A stretch of DNA of 45,642 nt from Pedobacter sp. UBA4863 (GCF_002399615.1 NZ_DHDZ01000041.1:7880-53521); one strand, 5' to 3'. Numbered from the stretch's first letter, positions 34,575 through 43,220 are shown. Made by a program: numbers and translations. The notes: a model not told the origin generated them from the sequence alone.

Positions 34575-35714
34575 ATGAATATGAGATTAATAATTATTTT
34601 CCTAACCGTTTGTTTATTTAGCTGTAAAAAATCGAGCAAAAATCACATAATAGAACCTCGTAAAGAGAGCTTTAAGGTACAGGTGTTAGGTTTCTCGGCG
34701 ACAAATACTACTGGAGTGGGCATGGCTACGCTTTGGACAGATAATGAGCGGCCTGTAACAGACTTTATTCCAAATAATCACCATAAAATTACACTATACG
34801 GTTTACATCAAATCATATCATTGGGATATAGAAATTTGACATATTTTGGAACAGAATTGATTAACGATTATAGTAGAATTGTTTTATTTACTTATGAAGG
34901 TAAAAAAGTGTTGTCAAATGAATTGTCTATAGCTTTAGCGGCAAATAGGCACGAGTACCTACATTCTTTTTCTAAAGATGCAGAAGGCAACCTATATGTA
35001 TATGCATATACCGAAACAGTAACCTATAAAAAAGTAAGCTATATCTACAAAATATCTACTATGTTAGAAATTAGCAAGATAGATATGCCTTTAGAACCTT
35101 CTTTTGCCTGCCTGTTTACTAAAGCTGGCTTGGTGAGTTTGCACGCTGAGCATGTAACGAATGCAATAAACTTAACAGTGAGCCATCAACGAGGTACACG
35201 TTGGTTTGCTAACTTAAGCTTAAACGGCTATAAGCAATATGTAATCTCGGATGCATATAGCGATTTTGAGGGAAAGGTATTAATAATGATAACTGCGGTA
35301 AATAGTACCACAAATAAGCAAGAAAAGTTTGTATTTGCTTTAAACATTGATAAGAATACAGTGATGAGGCATAAGTTACTCTTGGATGACCGTTCATATA
35401 GCTTTGGTAAAGGCATGGTAGAAGGAAATGTTTTGTATTTGCCTGGAGTGGAGAGAAATACTAATAAGGCCTTTTATTTGCGTATCGATACGCAAACAAG
35501 TTTGGAGGAAATTCCAGTTTCTAGAATAAATTTGGAAGTGGATGCAAGATTTCCTGTAGCGCAGGCTAGTTTTTTACAACGCTTAAATGGTGAAATCTTT
35601 GTTGGTGGAACACAGTTTGGAAAAGCTTGTTACTGGCGATCTTCTAAATTAGTGATGTTGCCTGCTATAAATGGCATTATGCAATCACACCCTATTGAAA
35701 TTAATTTGTACTAA
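34575..35714 (+). CDS. Lipoprotein with beta-rich, propeller-like body
   Basis: 379 residues. I start it at the ATG at 34575, which gives a lipoprotein signal MNMRLIIIFLTVCLFSC (Cys17 then KKSSK). The frame is open further upstream to a TTG at 34470, but this would bury the signal peptide. The mature protein has repeating strand pairs, for example NLYVYAYTETVTYKKVSYIY and VLIMITAVNSTTNKQEKFVF, that resemble a propeller. I do not recognise the family. It is 13 bases upstream of the HExxH protein gene, so the two form an operon. Confidence 0.8.
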   Translation: MNMRLIIIFLTVCLFSCKKSSKNHIIEPRKESFKVQVLGFSATNTTGVGMATLWTDNERPVTDFIPNNHHKITLYGLHQIISLGYRNLTYFGTELINDYSRIVLFTYEGKKVLSNELSIALAANRHEYLHSFSKDAEGNLYVYAYTETVTYKKVSYIYKISTMLEISKIDMPLEPSFACLFTKAGLVSLHAEHVTNAINLTVSHQRGTRWFANLSLNGYKQYVISDAYSDFEGKVLIMITAVNSTTNKQEKFVFALNIDKNTVMRHKLLLDDRSYSFGKGMVEGNVLYLPGVERNTNKAFYLRIDTQTSLEEIPVSRINLEVDARFPVAQASFLQRLNGEIFVGGTQFGKACYWRSSKLVMLPAINGIMQSHPIEINLY

Positions 35715-35727
35715 AAAAGAAATTAAA

Positions 35728-37140
35728 ATGAAGTATAAATTGATGTTTTTTCTTGTACTATTAACCATTAAGGGGCTAGCACAAGAAAGTAAATACGGAC
35801 AATATCGCTATGCGATAGATGTACCTCTGGTTGATTTGCCTTTTTTACAACATGCTACTAAGATGCATGCAAAAAAAATAGATGTAGTAGATATCCGCTT
35901 AAAGAATTATTTAAATAGTTACGAAAGTACCTCCATGGAGCAAGCATTATCGCTTACTAAGGGTTTGCATGCAGGTAATTATTATCTGAATAATTTAATT
36001 TGGGAAAATTTCATACCGCTAGAGAAAAATAAATTCTTGAATAGGGTAACGGCCAATTTGTCTTCTGGACTGGTTGATCTGTTGTTGACCTATAAATTAG
36101 TTGTGTTTTCACCTCAATGGTTGCATGAGGAGTTTCATCGTAACGGACTAACCATAAATAAAATTTCATCTTATGATGAAACTTATAATTTATTTGCTGG
36201 CGGTATATCCAATGGGTCTATTAGTAAGGTTACTGATGAAGATATGGTGCGATTCAAAAGAGATAATCCACAAGAGATGATTCGTAGTTTTGCGGCTGGA
36301 ATTGAAAGTGAATTTCTATTAATTAGGAGTTTACAGAATGATAATTTCTTTAAGGATACAAAATATGCCAATGTTCTGTTAAATCTTTTACTTACAAAGC
36401 ATGCGATAGATTATGTAAATCAATTTAAGCGCCCCGATTTTAATAACAGTATAGATAGTATGAATTACTATGGAGTAAAAGTCAAGGATAGAGACTACGT
36501 AGGTTGGGATTTTACAGCTTGGGTATATGATTTACATAGACCTTTAGAACCGTATGCTAATAGAGGTGTTCATCCTTCTGGTGTGGGCATAGATAGGGCA
36601 GTAAAATCTACTAAGCTTACCGATAATGAATATAATTACCTAAAGAAAATGGGGAAAATGCAGTATCTTAATTTTATTTCACCATTTATGTTGGGAATTA
36701 ACCGTATCAAGTTAGGAAATCAAATGAGTTTTAACTTTGCTGTTAGGCATTATCTAAACTCTTTTGGTTATAGTTTGAGCACTGACGTGTTTTTTTCTAA
36801 ACATGGAAGGAACTTTTTAGTGAGCTTGCATGCTTATAGAAATAAAGAGCTCACTCTGCCTGGAGTAGAAGTTTATCTACCCGATTATCAATTAAAAAAA
36901 TATAGCCCGATTTCACTGCAGCCGAAGTTGATGGCTTGGCTTCAACCTAGTAATCAATTGTTTTATGACCAAGATGCAAAATTTGGGGGAATGGTTGGTT
37001 TAAAGGCAAATCTAATTCTAGGAAGGAAGTTTTCAGCATTTGTTGAATCTGATTTTAAAACCCCAGGTTGGGTTGCCGGAAATCCTTTTTTGAGCAGTAA
37101 TTCAACTTTTAGATTAGGGTTAACCTTTGATACAAAATAG
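35728..37140 (+). CDS. Secreted HExxH protein with barrel-like C-terminus, putative zincin, unknown family
   Basis: 470 residues, Sec signal MKYKLMFFLVLLTIKGLAQ. At residues 131-137 is WLHEEFH, an exact HExxH zinc-binding motif (His133, Glu134, His137). Downstream AAGIESE (Glu193 or Glu195) could give the third ligand 56-58 residues later. Residues about 100-127 and 225-245 are helical and partly hydrophobic. The last about 130 residues look like beta strands (LGNQMSFNFAVRHYLNSFGY, FSAFVESDFKTPGW), possibly a barrel. A metallopeptidase role is inferred from the motif alone and a chance match is possible. The start is the ATG at 35728 just before the signal peptide. A rho-independent terminator follows 119 bases downstream. 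Confidence 0.82.
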   Translation: MKYKLMFFLVLLTIKGLAQESKYGQYRYAIDVPLVDLPFLQHATKMHAKKIDVVDIRLKNYLNSYESTSMEQALSLTKGLHAGNYYLNNLIWENFIPLEKNKFLNRVTANLSSGLVDLLLTYKLVVFSPQWLHEEFHRNGLTINKISSYDETYNLFAGGISNGSISKVTDEDMVRFKRDNPQEMIRSFAAGIESEFLLIRSLQNDNFFKDTKYANVLLNLLLTKHAIDYVNQFKRPDFNNSIDSMNYYGVKVKDRDYVGWDFTAWVYDLHRPLEPYANRGVHPSGVGIDRAVKSTKLTDNEYNYLKKMGKMQYLNFISPFMLGINRIKLGNQMSFNFAVRHYLNSFGYSLSTDVFFSKHGRNFLVSLHAYRNKELTLPGVEVYLPDYQLKKYSPISLQPKLMAWLQPSNQLFYDQDAKFGGMVGLKANLILGRKFSAFVESDFKTPGWVAGNPFLSSNSTFRLGLTFDTK

Positions 37141-37259
37141 TGAATTTTAAAGATAGATTAAGATTAACTGTGTGGTATATTTTTAATTACGGAGTAGTAA
37201 GAAAGTTGAGTCAAGTTAAAATAAGCTAATTGATTAAATTAATAGGTTGTTTTGAACTT

Positions 37260-37298
37260 ACAGATAGCTTGTTTTACAACAAGCTATCTGTGTTTTTT
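37260..37298 (+). terminator. Rho-independent terminator after the HExxH protein operon
   Basis: 14-bp perfect stem ACAGATAGCTTGTT/AACAAGCTATCTGT (37260-37273 with 37278-37291) and a 4-base loop TTAC, followed by GTTTTTTAG. The T-run is on the plus strand only. It lies 119 bases beyond the stop at 37140. Confidence 0.85.
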
Positions 37299-37390
37299 AG
37301 ATTTTTATAGCCTCTATGAGATACCCCGCGGATTTCTTGGAGAAAAGCGTATGCAATAAAAGCAATTCAAGCTAAATAAATATAACAGTA

Positions 37391-37927
37391 ATGCGAAAAT
37401 TATCAGTTTTTATAGCGGCAAGTTTAGACGGTTACATTGCAAAACCAGGTAACGATCTAAGTTTTTTAGGTTTGGTTGAAAAAGAAGGAGAGGATTATGG
37501 TTACGCAGAGTTTATGGCAACAATTGATACTATAATTCTTGGAAGAAAAACTTACGATTGGGTGCTGAGCCAAGTCGGTACTTCTCATTTCGACAATATG
37601 AATCGAGATGTTTACGTGGTTACTAGAACTAAGCGGCCAAATGTAGGCAAAACAACTTTTTATACGGGAAACTTGATCGGACTAGTTCAACAACTAAAAT
37701 CTGGTAAAAATGGAAAAAATATTTATTGCGATGGCGGAGCGGAAACAATACACGAGCTGTTAAAGAATAACCTTATTGATGAGTTTATTATTTCTGTTAT
37801 TCCGGTCTTGCTTGGTAGCGGAATAGCACTTTTTAAAGAAGGCAGGCTTGAACAACGGCTTAAGTTGTTTAGGGTTGAGTCATTTGATACAGGTTTAGTA
37901 CAACTACACTACAGTAGAGCGCTTTGA
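37391..37927 (+). CDS. Dihydrofolate reductase family protein (RibD C-terminal-like)
   Basis: 178 residues. N-terminal MRKLSVFIAASLDGYIAK and the nucleotide loop IILGRKTYDWVL, then YVVTRT, IYCDGGAETIHELL (NADPH phosphate-binding region) and the strand VIPVLLGSGIALF are the usual signatures of the YwjB/YyaP reductase family. It should be a cytoplasmic NADPH-dependent reductase of unknown substrate; pteridines or riboflavin-like compounds are family guesses. It is a lone plus-strand gene and ends 39 bases before the convergent DoxX-like gene. Confidence 0.93.
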   Translation: MRKLSVFIAASLDGYIAKPGNDLSFLGLVEKEGEDYGYAEFMATIDTIILGRKTYDWVLSQVGTSHFDNMNRDVYVVTRTKRPNVGKTTFYTGNLIGLVQQLKSGKNGKNIYCDGGAETIHELLKNNLIDEFIISVIPVLLGSGIALFKEGRLEQRLKLFRVESFDTGLVQLHYSRAL

Positions 37928-37966
37928 TTTGCTAGTTAAGTGTTTATTTTAAATAGAAGTAGGGCT

Positions 37967-38437
37967 TTATTTCTTATTTGATTGCTGGTGTTTAATGGTA
38001 AAAAAATATGTCCAAATGATAAATAGAAGCTGTAATGGTAACCTAAACCATAAGTAGTTTAAACTATTGCCATCAAAAGTTCCTTTTTCATAGTTGAGGT
38101 GTATTATCGTAGCATAAATATTTGCAGGGAGCACTAATACAAAGAACGTTATCAGTAGCCAACCAGTGAGTCCTCTTAAAGCAGGGATAAAAAGTCCAAG
38201 AGCGGCTGCAATTTCTATAATTCCTGTTATATAGATAATTTGTGTTTTATAAGGGATAATTTCTGGTAACATCATCGACATTCCTTTCGGGTAGATAAAA
38301 TGACCTAATGCAGTAAATAAAAGCATAACTGACATCGCAATTTTACCTGATAGTATAAAATTCCATTGCTTATTAATGAACATTGTTGTTAACGATGAAA
38401 TGGTAAATGCTAAGAGTAAAACTATTAAGGGTTTCAT
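37967..38437 (-). CDS. DoxX-like family inner-membrane protein
   Basis: 156 residues with four hydrophobic helices (about 3-22, 32-50, 67-90 and 92-115, plus a last one near 130-147). The motifs FTALGHFIYP and YITGIIEIAAALGLFIPALR are typical of the DoxX/MauE-like family of small membrane proteins linked to thiol or quinone chemistry. No function can be assigned. Its start lies downstream of the methyltransferase gene on the same strand, 52 bases apart, so they may be cotranscribed. Confidence 0.85.
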   Translation of the reverse strand: MKPLIVLLLAFTISSLTTMFINKQWNFILSGKIAMSVMLLFTALGHFIYPKGMSMMLPEIIPYKTQIIYITGIIEIAAALGLFIPALRGLTGWLLITFFVLVLPANIYATIIHLNYEKGTFDGNSLNYLWFRLPLQLLFIIWTYFFTIKHQQSNKK

Positions 38438-38489
38438 GTTTTTGATTTCTTTAAAATTAAAATATAGTTTTATTCAAGTTTTTTTTATT

Positions 38490-39278
38490 TCATTCCTTCT
38501 TTTCTATTGTTATGAAAACATAGTCACCTAGTTCGTTATCATACCGTGTTTTTATTTTGTAAAACACCTCATTATTGAGGTCTTTTTTTAGATGCAATAA
38601 CCCTAGGGCTACTTCTTCAATATTAGCTAAAGATGAAAAAGATGAAATACCGTTGCGAATTGTTTCGTTGAAATAAAGAGTAGGGTCATTTTTGCCGATA
38701 TATAAAAAACAGTCTTGTAAGTCTTCTTTAACAAAGTATTTTTCTACTTGTGTAATATGAAGATTTGTTTGCTTAATGGCGTTTTGTATATCAATAAGTG
38801 AAGGCATTTGGTTGATTGAAGAATTAAGCATATTTGGAAAATAGTGATTTAACCAATAACCTCTCATCTGCTCGGGTGTTGATGTGAACAAGATTAGTTT
38901 ACCACTATTGCATAATACGCGATCAATTTCGGAAAATGCTTTTTCTAGATCTGCCCAGTGATGTATAGTTAAAGTGGCGATGATGCCATTAAATACGTTG
39001 TTTTTTGCGGGTATTCGTTCTGCTTTTCCTTTAAGCCAACTGCTGTCGCTATTGCGTATTTTAGCTTCGCTAAGCATTTTTTCTGAAGGGTCTATGCCAA
39101 CAAAACTGAAACCTTTGTTAGCTAAAGCGATGGTATAGTTTCCAGTTCCACAACCAATATCAAGGTTAAGATGACCTGTTTTAGTAGGTAAAAACCGAGA
39201 CAGTTTTTCAACTAGGTGTGGATCAGCTTTTCGTGTAGTATTATAGTTTTTTCCAATTTTGTTATATTTAATATGCAT
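38490..39278 (-). CDS. Class I SAM-dependent methyltransferase
   Basis: 262 residues. Motif I LNLDIGCGTGNYTIALA, the acidic end of strand 2 GIDPSEKML, then IIATLTIHHWADLEKAF (motif II region) and LILFTSTPEQ are those of a Rossmann-fold methyltransferase of the UbiE/methyltransferase-11 type. The substrate is unknown. It starts 62 bases after the -1 frame stop of the hydrolase gene on the same strand, so the hydrolase, methyltransferase and DoxX genes may be one transcription unit. Confidence 0.92.
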   Translation of the reverse strand: MHIKYNKIGKNYNTTRKADPHLVEKLSRFLPTKTGHLNLDIGCGTGNYTIALANKGFSFVGIDPSEKMLSEAKIRNSDSSWLKGKAERIPAKNNVFNGIIATLTIHHWADLEKAFSEIDRVLCNSGKLILFTSTPEQMRGYWLNHYFPNMLNSSINQMPSLIDIQNAIKQTNLHITQVEKYFVKEDLQDCFLYIGKNDPTLYFNETIRNGISSFSSLANIEEVALGLLHLKKDLNNEVFYKIKTRYDNELGDYVFITIEKKE

Positions 39279-39339
39279 CTTTTTTGTATTTTTAGGCTAA
39301 AGTTCCATAATTTTTCACTTTTTAAAAACTTAGCTTTTT

Positions 39340-40304
39340 TCATTTGCTTACGCTTTGATATGAAGTAGTTGTATTTTCTAAAAACTTTTGTATTTCTTTT
39401 TTCATCGTCGACCATCCTTTCTCTTCGTATGGAAAGTGACCGCAATTTTGGAGTAAGACGCACTTTTTTGTCGTGTTAATTCTGTCAAAAAAGGTTTACT
39501 AGTCTCCAACGTCGTCCAATTGTCTTTTTCGGGCTGTAAAAGTAGTACTTTGCAATTGGCTAATTGTTCTGGTTCTTTTGGAGGATGATAGGTCATGTAT
39601 GTCCGTAGAAATCTAAGCTTAATTTTATTGCCTCCTGCAAGTTTATCATTTAAAAAAATTGAAGAAAAATTACGATCGTTCGTAATCCTATTCATTTTAC
39701 AAAGCCATTTAATAGGTAAGCTGAAATGATCAGATAGTGGTTTTGTAAACTCTACAATGGGCAGACCCACACGACTTAAAAACTTGTTTTTTGATAAATC
39801 GTCTCTCACTTTCTTTTGTCGAGGGTCAGCCAAAGTGGTAACTATTATACCTTTAACCTTTGCATTTTTACTCGCAACTTGATAAGCTAACATACCTCCA
39901 ACACTCAAACCTAATAATACAAGGGGCTTAAAATCTTTTTGATATTCCTCATCCACCAAATCTGAAATGCAATTTACCCAATCAGCATATTCTATATTTC
40001 TTTTCTTTGGGTTTTTTGTAAGTCCAAAACCAATTAAATCCGGAGCTAGATATTCATATCCAATTTCGTTTAGGTAATTTCCAAAATTTCCTATTATTCT
40101 TCCATTCCCTCCTGCAACGTGTAGAATAATAACCTTCACCGGTGTGTGCTTAACTTCCATTTTGTCTATATGGATATTGAAATCTTTCCATTTCCAATAG
40201 GTTTCTACAGGTAATTTTGTTTCCCTATATTGCAATTCTCGAGGTAAAAAACTGCTGTATTTTTTCCAATATGTTGTCTGTGTATAAAACTCGGATTGTT
40301 TCAT
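39340..40304 (-). pseudogene. Alpha/beta hydrolase with a one-base frameshift near the C-terminus
   Basis: The 0 frame runs from the ATG at 40304 and ends at 39402 (300 residues). It has HVAGGNGRIIGNFGNYL, APDLIGFGLTKNPKK, the nucleophile elbow LLGLSVGGMLAYQVA (Ser) and KVLLLQPEKDNWTTLETSKP. Then it loses homology-like sequence and ends FHTKRKDGRR. In the -1 frame, from the T-run at 39487-39492 on, the expected end continues as FFDRINTTKK, then LLQNCGHFPYEEKGWSTM (with the catalytic His codon at 39436-39438), to a TGA at 39342-39340. Six T residues are present where seven would restore the frame. It may be a sequencing or assembly error, a real mutation, or -1 frameshifting on T TTT TTG. I start at 40304 because the longer frame to 40337 adds an odd Cys/Pro-rich stretch. 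Confidence 0.8.
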
Positions 40305-40809
40305 TGTTAAAGAGGGAAATGGGAAGCAGCACTTCAAAAGGTTAATGTTTTATAGAAGTAGATTCAATAAAGTCTTTATTTAAAATAAATTAAGTACTGC
40401 TTAATTTTAAACTAATTATTATCAATTTATTGAATTGTAAAACTATAGTATTCAATTAGAGTAAAATAGAGGGTAATTGCGATAAAGTTCAATTAGGTAT
40501 AAATACTTAATTGCCTAAAAATTAGAAGTGATTTTCTTTGAGTATGGCGTATAACGGAACTATATTAAACCTGCTTATGTTACTTGCGTTTTCGTATAAA
40601 TACAGTGTTTTAAAAATTGGTATTGGTACTAATTTTTTAGGACAATTTTTAGATTATCTTTGTAAGAAAATACTGTAAGTGTACGCTGTAAATTAATTGA
40701 TTATTAAATTAATTGTTCTGATAATTCAAAATGGATTGTTTGAATATTAACCCTTTATTGTTTGTTTTGAGACCTAACTTAGAAGCTTGTTTTTTTAGTA
40801 AATATTTAA
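40305..40809. other. AT-rich intergenic region without genes
   Basis: About 505 bases between divergent genes. No open frame of useful length with coding character is visible on either strand. Poor direct repeats are present, with CAATTAG in both the 40452-40470 and 40489-40510 regions. A -7 element of the plus-strand protease gene is at 40655-40662. I see no RNA gene or terminator. Confidence 0.6.
40655..40662 (+). promoter_or_regulatory. -7 element upstream of the aspartyl protease operon
   Basis: TATCTTTG is a full TAnnTTTG match, with no good -33 TTG. If used, the leader would be about 140 bases, long enough to hold regulatory structure, though I see no clear hairpin in it. Confidence 0.45.
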
Positions 40810-41703
40810 ATGATTAATTCTATATTAAAAATACTGGCGGTTTTTTTAGTATTTACATCTACTATCAAATCATATGCTCAAGGGCAGGCATTTTCATTTG
40901 AATATTTTCAGCATCTCATATTTTTAAAAGTCAAAATAAATACTTCGAAGAGTTTACTCTTTTTATTTGATACCGGAGCTAATGTATCGGCTATTGATAC
41001 AAAAATAGCTGATAGTCTTTCTTTACTCACTTTAAAGAAAGACTATGTAGAAGGTAGTGCAGGTAAAATTTTTGTTCCATATGTTGAAATACAATCTGTT
41101 TCAACTGGAGGTTACACTGTAAATGATCTAATTTTTACAAAATATGATTTAAGCAGCTCGCTAGCTCCACCGGGTCAAAAAGTTGATGGTATTCTCGGTA
41201 TGGATTTTCTTAAGCATTTTGTGGTAGTTATTGATTTTAGAAATAGATTAATGACATTGTCTAAAAAGGTAACAGATAGATTAGCAACTGTAGTTCCATT
41301 TGAATTAGAAAATGGAATTCCACGGATTAAAGCAAAAATAAACAATATTGTTTCAACTTATTTTAGATACGATAGCGGATCTTCCTTATTTGACACAAAG
41401 GAAGTATATTTAAATACGACAACATCTATTTTTAAATCACTAATGAATGTAGATTCATCAATGAAGATAGTAGCTAATCTAAAAGCAAAGGGGATTGGAG
41501 GTAGTATTGATATTCCTGTTTATAAGATAAACTCTGTTTTGCTAGATAAGATTGAACTGCGAAATTTATATGTTATTGTTCAGCCTGAAAGAGGCTATTT
41601 TTCTCGTTCAGACGCCGTTGGTTTTTTTGGCAATAATTTGTTAGATAAATATCGAGGGGTGACTATTGATTTTATTAATAAAGAAATATTTTTAAACAAT
41701 TAA
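40810..41703 (+). CDS. Secreted aspartyl protease, two-motif retropepsin-like
   Basis: 297 residues with a signal peptide ending SYAQ at about 21-24. Two catalytic signatures are present in one chain: FDTGANVSAID (Asp54) and RYDSGSSLFD (Asp188), about 134 residues apart. The hydrophobic strands expected after each lobe are DGILGMDFLKHFVVVID and VGFFGNNLLDKYRGVTID. This is the bilobal pepsin-like layout found in bacterial secreted aspartyl proteases. Both Asp codons are intact, so it is probably active outside the inner membrane; the substrate is unknown. Two bases separate it from the TraB/GumN-like gene. Confidence 0.9.
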   Translation: MINSILKILAVFLVFTSTIKSYAQGQAFSFEYFQHLIFLKVKINTSKSLLFLFDTGANVSAIDTKIADSLSLLTLKKDYVEGSAGKIFVPYVEIQSVSTGGYTVNDLIFTKYDLSSSLAPPGQKVDGILGMDFLKHFVVVIDFRNRLMTLSKKVTDRLATVVPFELENGIPRIKAKINNIVSTYFRYDSGSSLFDTKEVYLNTTTSIFKSLMNVDSSMKIVANLKAKGIGGSIDIPVYKINSVLLDKIELRNLYVIVQPERGYFSRSDAVGFFGNNLLDKYRGVTIDFINKEIFLNN

Positions 41704-41705
41704 AT

Positions 41706-42602
41706 ATGATTATGAAAGGATATATTTTACTTCTATTACTTTTTTTATGTGTAAAAAATGGATTTTCTCAAACGAAAGCAGATTTCTCAGATTTAAAACC
41801 TCTAAGTCATGAAGAGTTCAAAGAGTTGGGGAAAAGAGATTTGAACCGAGTGAATAAGAGACCTTATATTGTTAAATATAAGCATGCGTCTGGAGGAGAA
41901 TTGTTTTATTTCGGATCTTCACACACTTATGATCCAAAGGATAAGATATTAGAGAAAATTGATAGCGCTTGGTTGTCTTTTAAGCCAGAAGTTGTTTTAT
42001 GGGAGGGAGGTAATCCAGATCGGAACAGTAATTTGCCTGAAAATATAAATGAAGCAATAATTCAAAAGGGTGAGCCTGGCTTTGTAAGATTCTTGGCTAA
42101 TAAAAGAGGTATTAAAGATTACACACTAGAGCCGTCAAGTATAACAGTAATAAAAGAACTGCAGAGGGGGTTTAATGATAAAGAAATACTTGTGCAAGTG
42201 ATTTTAACGCAGGTAGAACAACAAATACGTAAGGGAGCTTCAGAAACTGCACTAGATAGTTTAGTGTTTACTTATCTTCAACGTTCTAAAATATTTAACT
42301 TTACAGATGTACCTACAGACCTATCTAGTTTTCAAAAAGCAGTTGACGAGATTCTTCCTTCCCTTAACAATTGGAAAAAAGTAAAATTAGATATGATTGC
42401 ACCAAAATCTTTAAAGGATTCTAATATTAATGTGTTGCAAAAAATAGCTGCAACTTCTAATGAAATCAGAGACAAACATATGATTAAGTTGTTAGTAACA
42501 GAAGTGAAAAATGGCAAAAGAGTATTTGCCGTCGTTGGTGCGTCTCATGTTGTCATACAAGAACCAGCTTTGTGTCAGTTTTTTGGGGTGAAATATCGAT
42601 AA
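41706..42602 (+). CDS. TraB/GumN family (TIKI-like) secreted protein
   Basis: 298 residues with a signal peptide (ILLLLLFLCVKNGFS). The features of the TraB/TIKI fold are present: a first GxxH motif GSSH (70-73), conserved acidic residues Glu100 and Glu142 in VVLWE and YTLEP, an Arg (255) in NEIRDKHM, and a final GxxH motif GASH (278-281) in VVGASHVVIQEP. TIKI members are metal-dependent proteases; other members are called pheromone-shutdown or GumN proteins, with function unproven. It directly follows the aspartyl protease gene (2 bases), so they should be one operon. A second ATG two codons in is possible. Confidence 0.85.
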   Translation: MIMKGYILLLLLFLCVKNGFSQTKADFSDLKPLSHEEFKELGKRDLNRVNKRPYIVKYKHASGGELFYFGSSHTYDPKDKILEKIDSAWLSFKPEVVLWEGGNPDRNSNLPENINEAIIQKGEPGFVRFLANKRGIKDYTLEPSSITVIKELQRGFNDKEILVQVILTQVEQQIRKGASETALDSLVFTYLQRSKIFNFTDVPTDLSSFQKAVDEILPSLNNWKKVKLDMIAPKSLKDSNINVLQKIAATSNEIRDKHMIKLLVTEVKNGKRVFAVVGASHVVIQEPALCQFFGVKYR

Positions 42603-42654
42603 GTATAAGCAAGTTTTATGCTAACGCTTGCTATTGAAAAAATATTTTTTAGAT

Positions 42655-42691
42655 AAAAAATAACCCCAATAACTTTACTTTGGGGTTATTT
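42655..42691. terminator. Bidirectional rho-independent terminator
   Basis: 12-bp stem AAATAACCCCAA/TTGGGGTTATTT (42658-42669 with 42680-42691) with a 10-base loop. The minus strand gives a T-run from A42655-42660. The plus strand gives TTGTTATCTTTTTT. It serves the TraB/GumN-like gene and the convergent PepSY-like gene. Confidence 0.85.
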
Positions 42692-42692
42692 G

Positions 42693-43136
42693 TTATCTTT
42701 TTTCTTTTTTAAGTAATTTACCATTCATATCAATAGATAACGTAGAATCCTCATCGTCAGATGTAATATCTACCATGTAAAACTTTCCGTTAAATGCGTC
42801 ATCTATCAAAATATAATTATCTATTTCAAATCCTTTATTCAAGTAAGGCTTTATAGCACTTTTAAGTGCAGAAGGAAGTTTGTTCTCTGGTAATGGTTGA
42901 GTAGTTCTTAACCATTTTCCTTGTAAATCTATCTCTATTACTGAACCATTGGATATGACTACTATATACTTTTTACGTTGGTGGTCATTTACCCATTTAC
43001 TAATTTTATGGCCTTTAGCTTTTGTGTCAACTGTGGATTTTATTACAAAAGGTAATGTCTGTTGACTTTTAGCTTTTAAATTGGAGAAGCCGCTGATTGT
43101 AAAAAATAAAGCTCCTATCATTGTTGTTGTTTTCAT
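42693..43136 (-). CDS. PepSY-like secreted protein
   Basis: 147 residues. Start at the ATG at 43136, where the signal peptide MKTTTMIGALFFTISGFSNL begins; the longer frame to 43178 adds a non-typical stretch. The body has two PepSY-like units: SNGSVIEIDLQGKWLRTT, with LPSALKSAIKPYLNKGFEID, and KFYMVDITSDDEDSTLSID, with MNGKLLKKEK. This resembles PF11396-type proteins, which may inhibit proteases or bind small ligands. A PepSY-like inhibitor next to two secreted proteases is suggestive only. It has a -7 element and its own terminator. Confidence 0.78.
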   Translation of the reverse strand: MKTTTMIGALFFTISGFSNLKAKSQQTLPFVIKSTVDTKAKGHKISKWVNDHQRKKYIVVISNGSVIEIDLQGKWLRTTQPLPENKLPSALKSAIKPYLNKGFEIDNYILIDDAFNGKFYMVDITSDDEDSTLSIDMNGKLLKKEKR

Positions 43137-43139
43137 ATT

Positions 43140-43164
43140 ACATCTTTTTTTCAAAAATAGATGT
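43140..43164 (-). promoter_or_regulatory. -7 element within a palindrome, PepSY-like gene
   Basis: On the minus strand TATTTTTG (43159-43152), a full TAnnTTTG match, 16 bases before the ATG at 43136. It is flanked by ACATCT (43140-43145) and AGATGT (43159-43164), with runs of T and A between that also pair, a near-palindrome across the -7 box. No -33 element is clear. Confidence 0.5.
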
Positions 43165-43220
43165 GATATGTCCCACATTTTAAAGGACTATTACTTTAAT
43201 ATAGATTTGCGTAGTACTAC

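Noticed and set aside
39212..39463. 83-residue minus-strand frame at the hydrolase end
   Set aside because: It overlaps the hydrolase and methyltransferase start in another frame; the hydrolase's real continuation is the third frame, which has the catalytic His.
30067..43178. Genomic island or integrated element
   Set aside because: No integrase, transposase, att repeat or tRNA boundary was seen; the accessory look alone is not enough.
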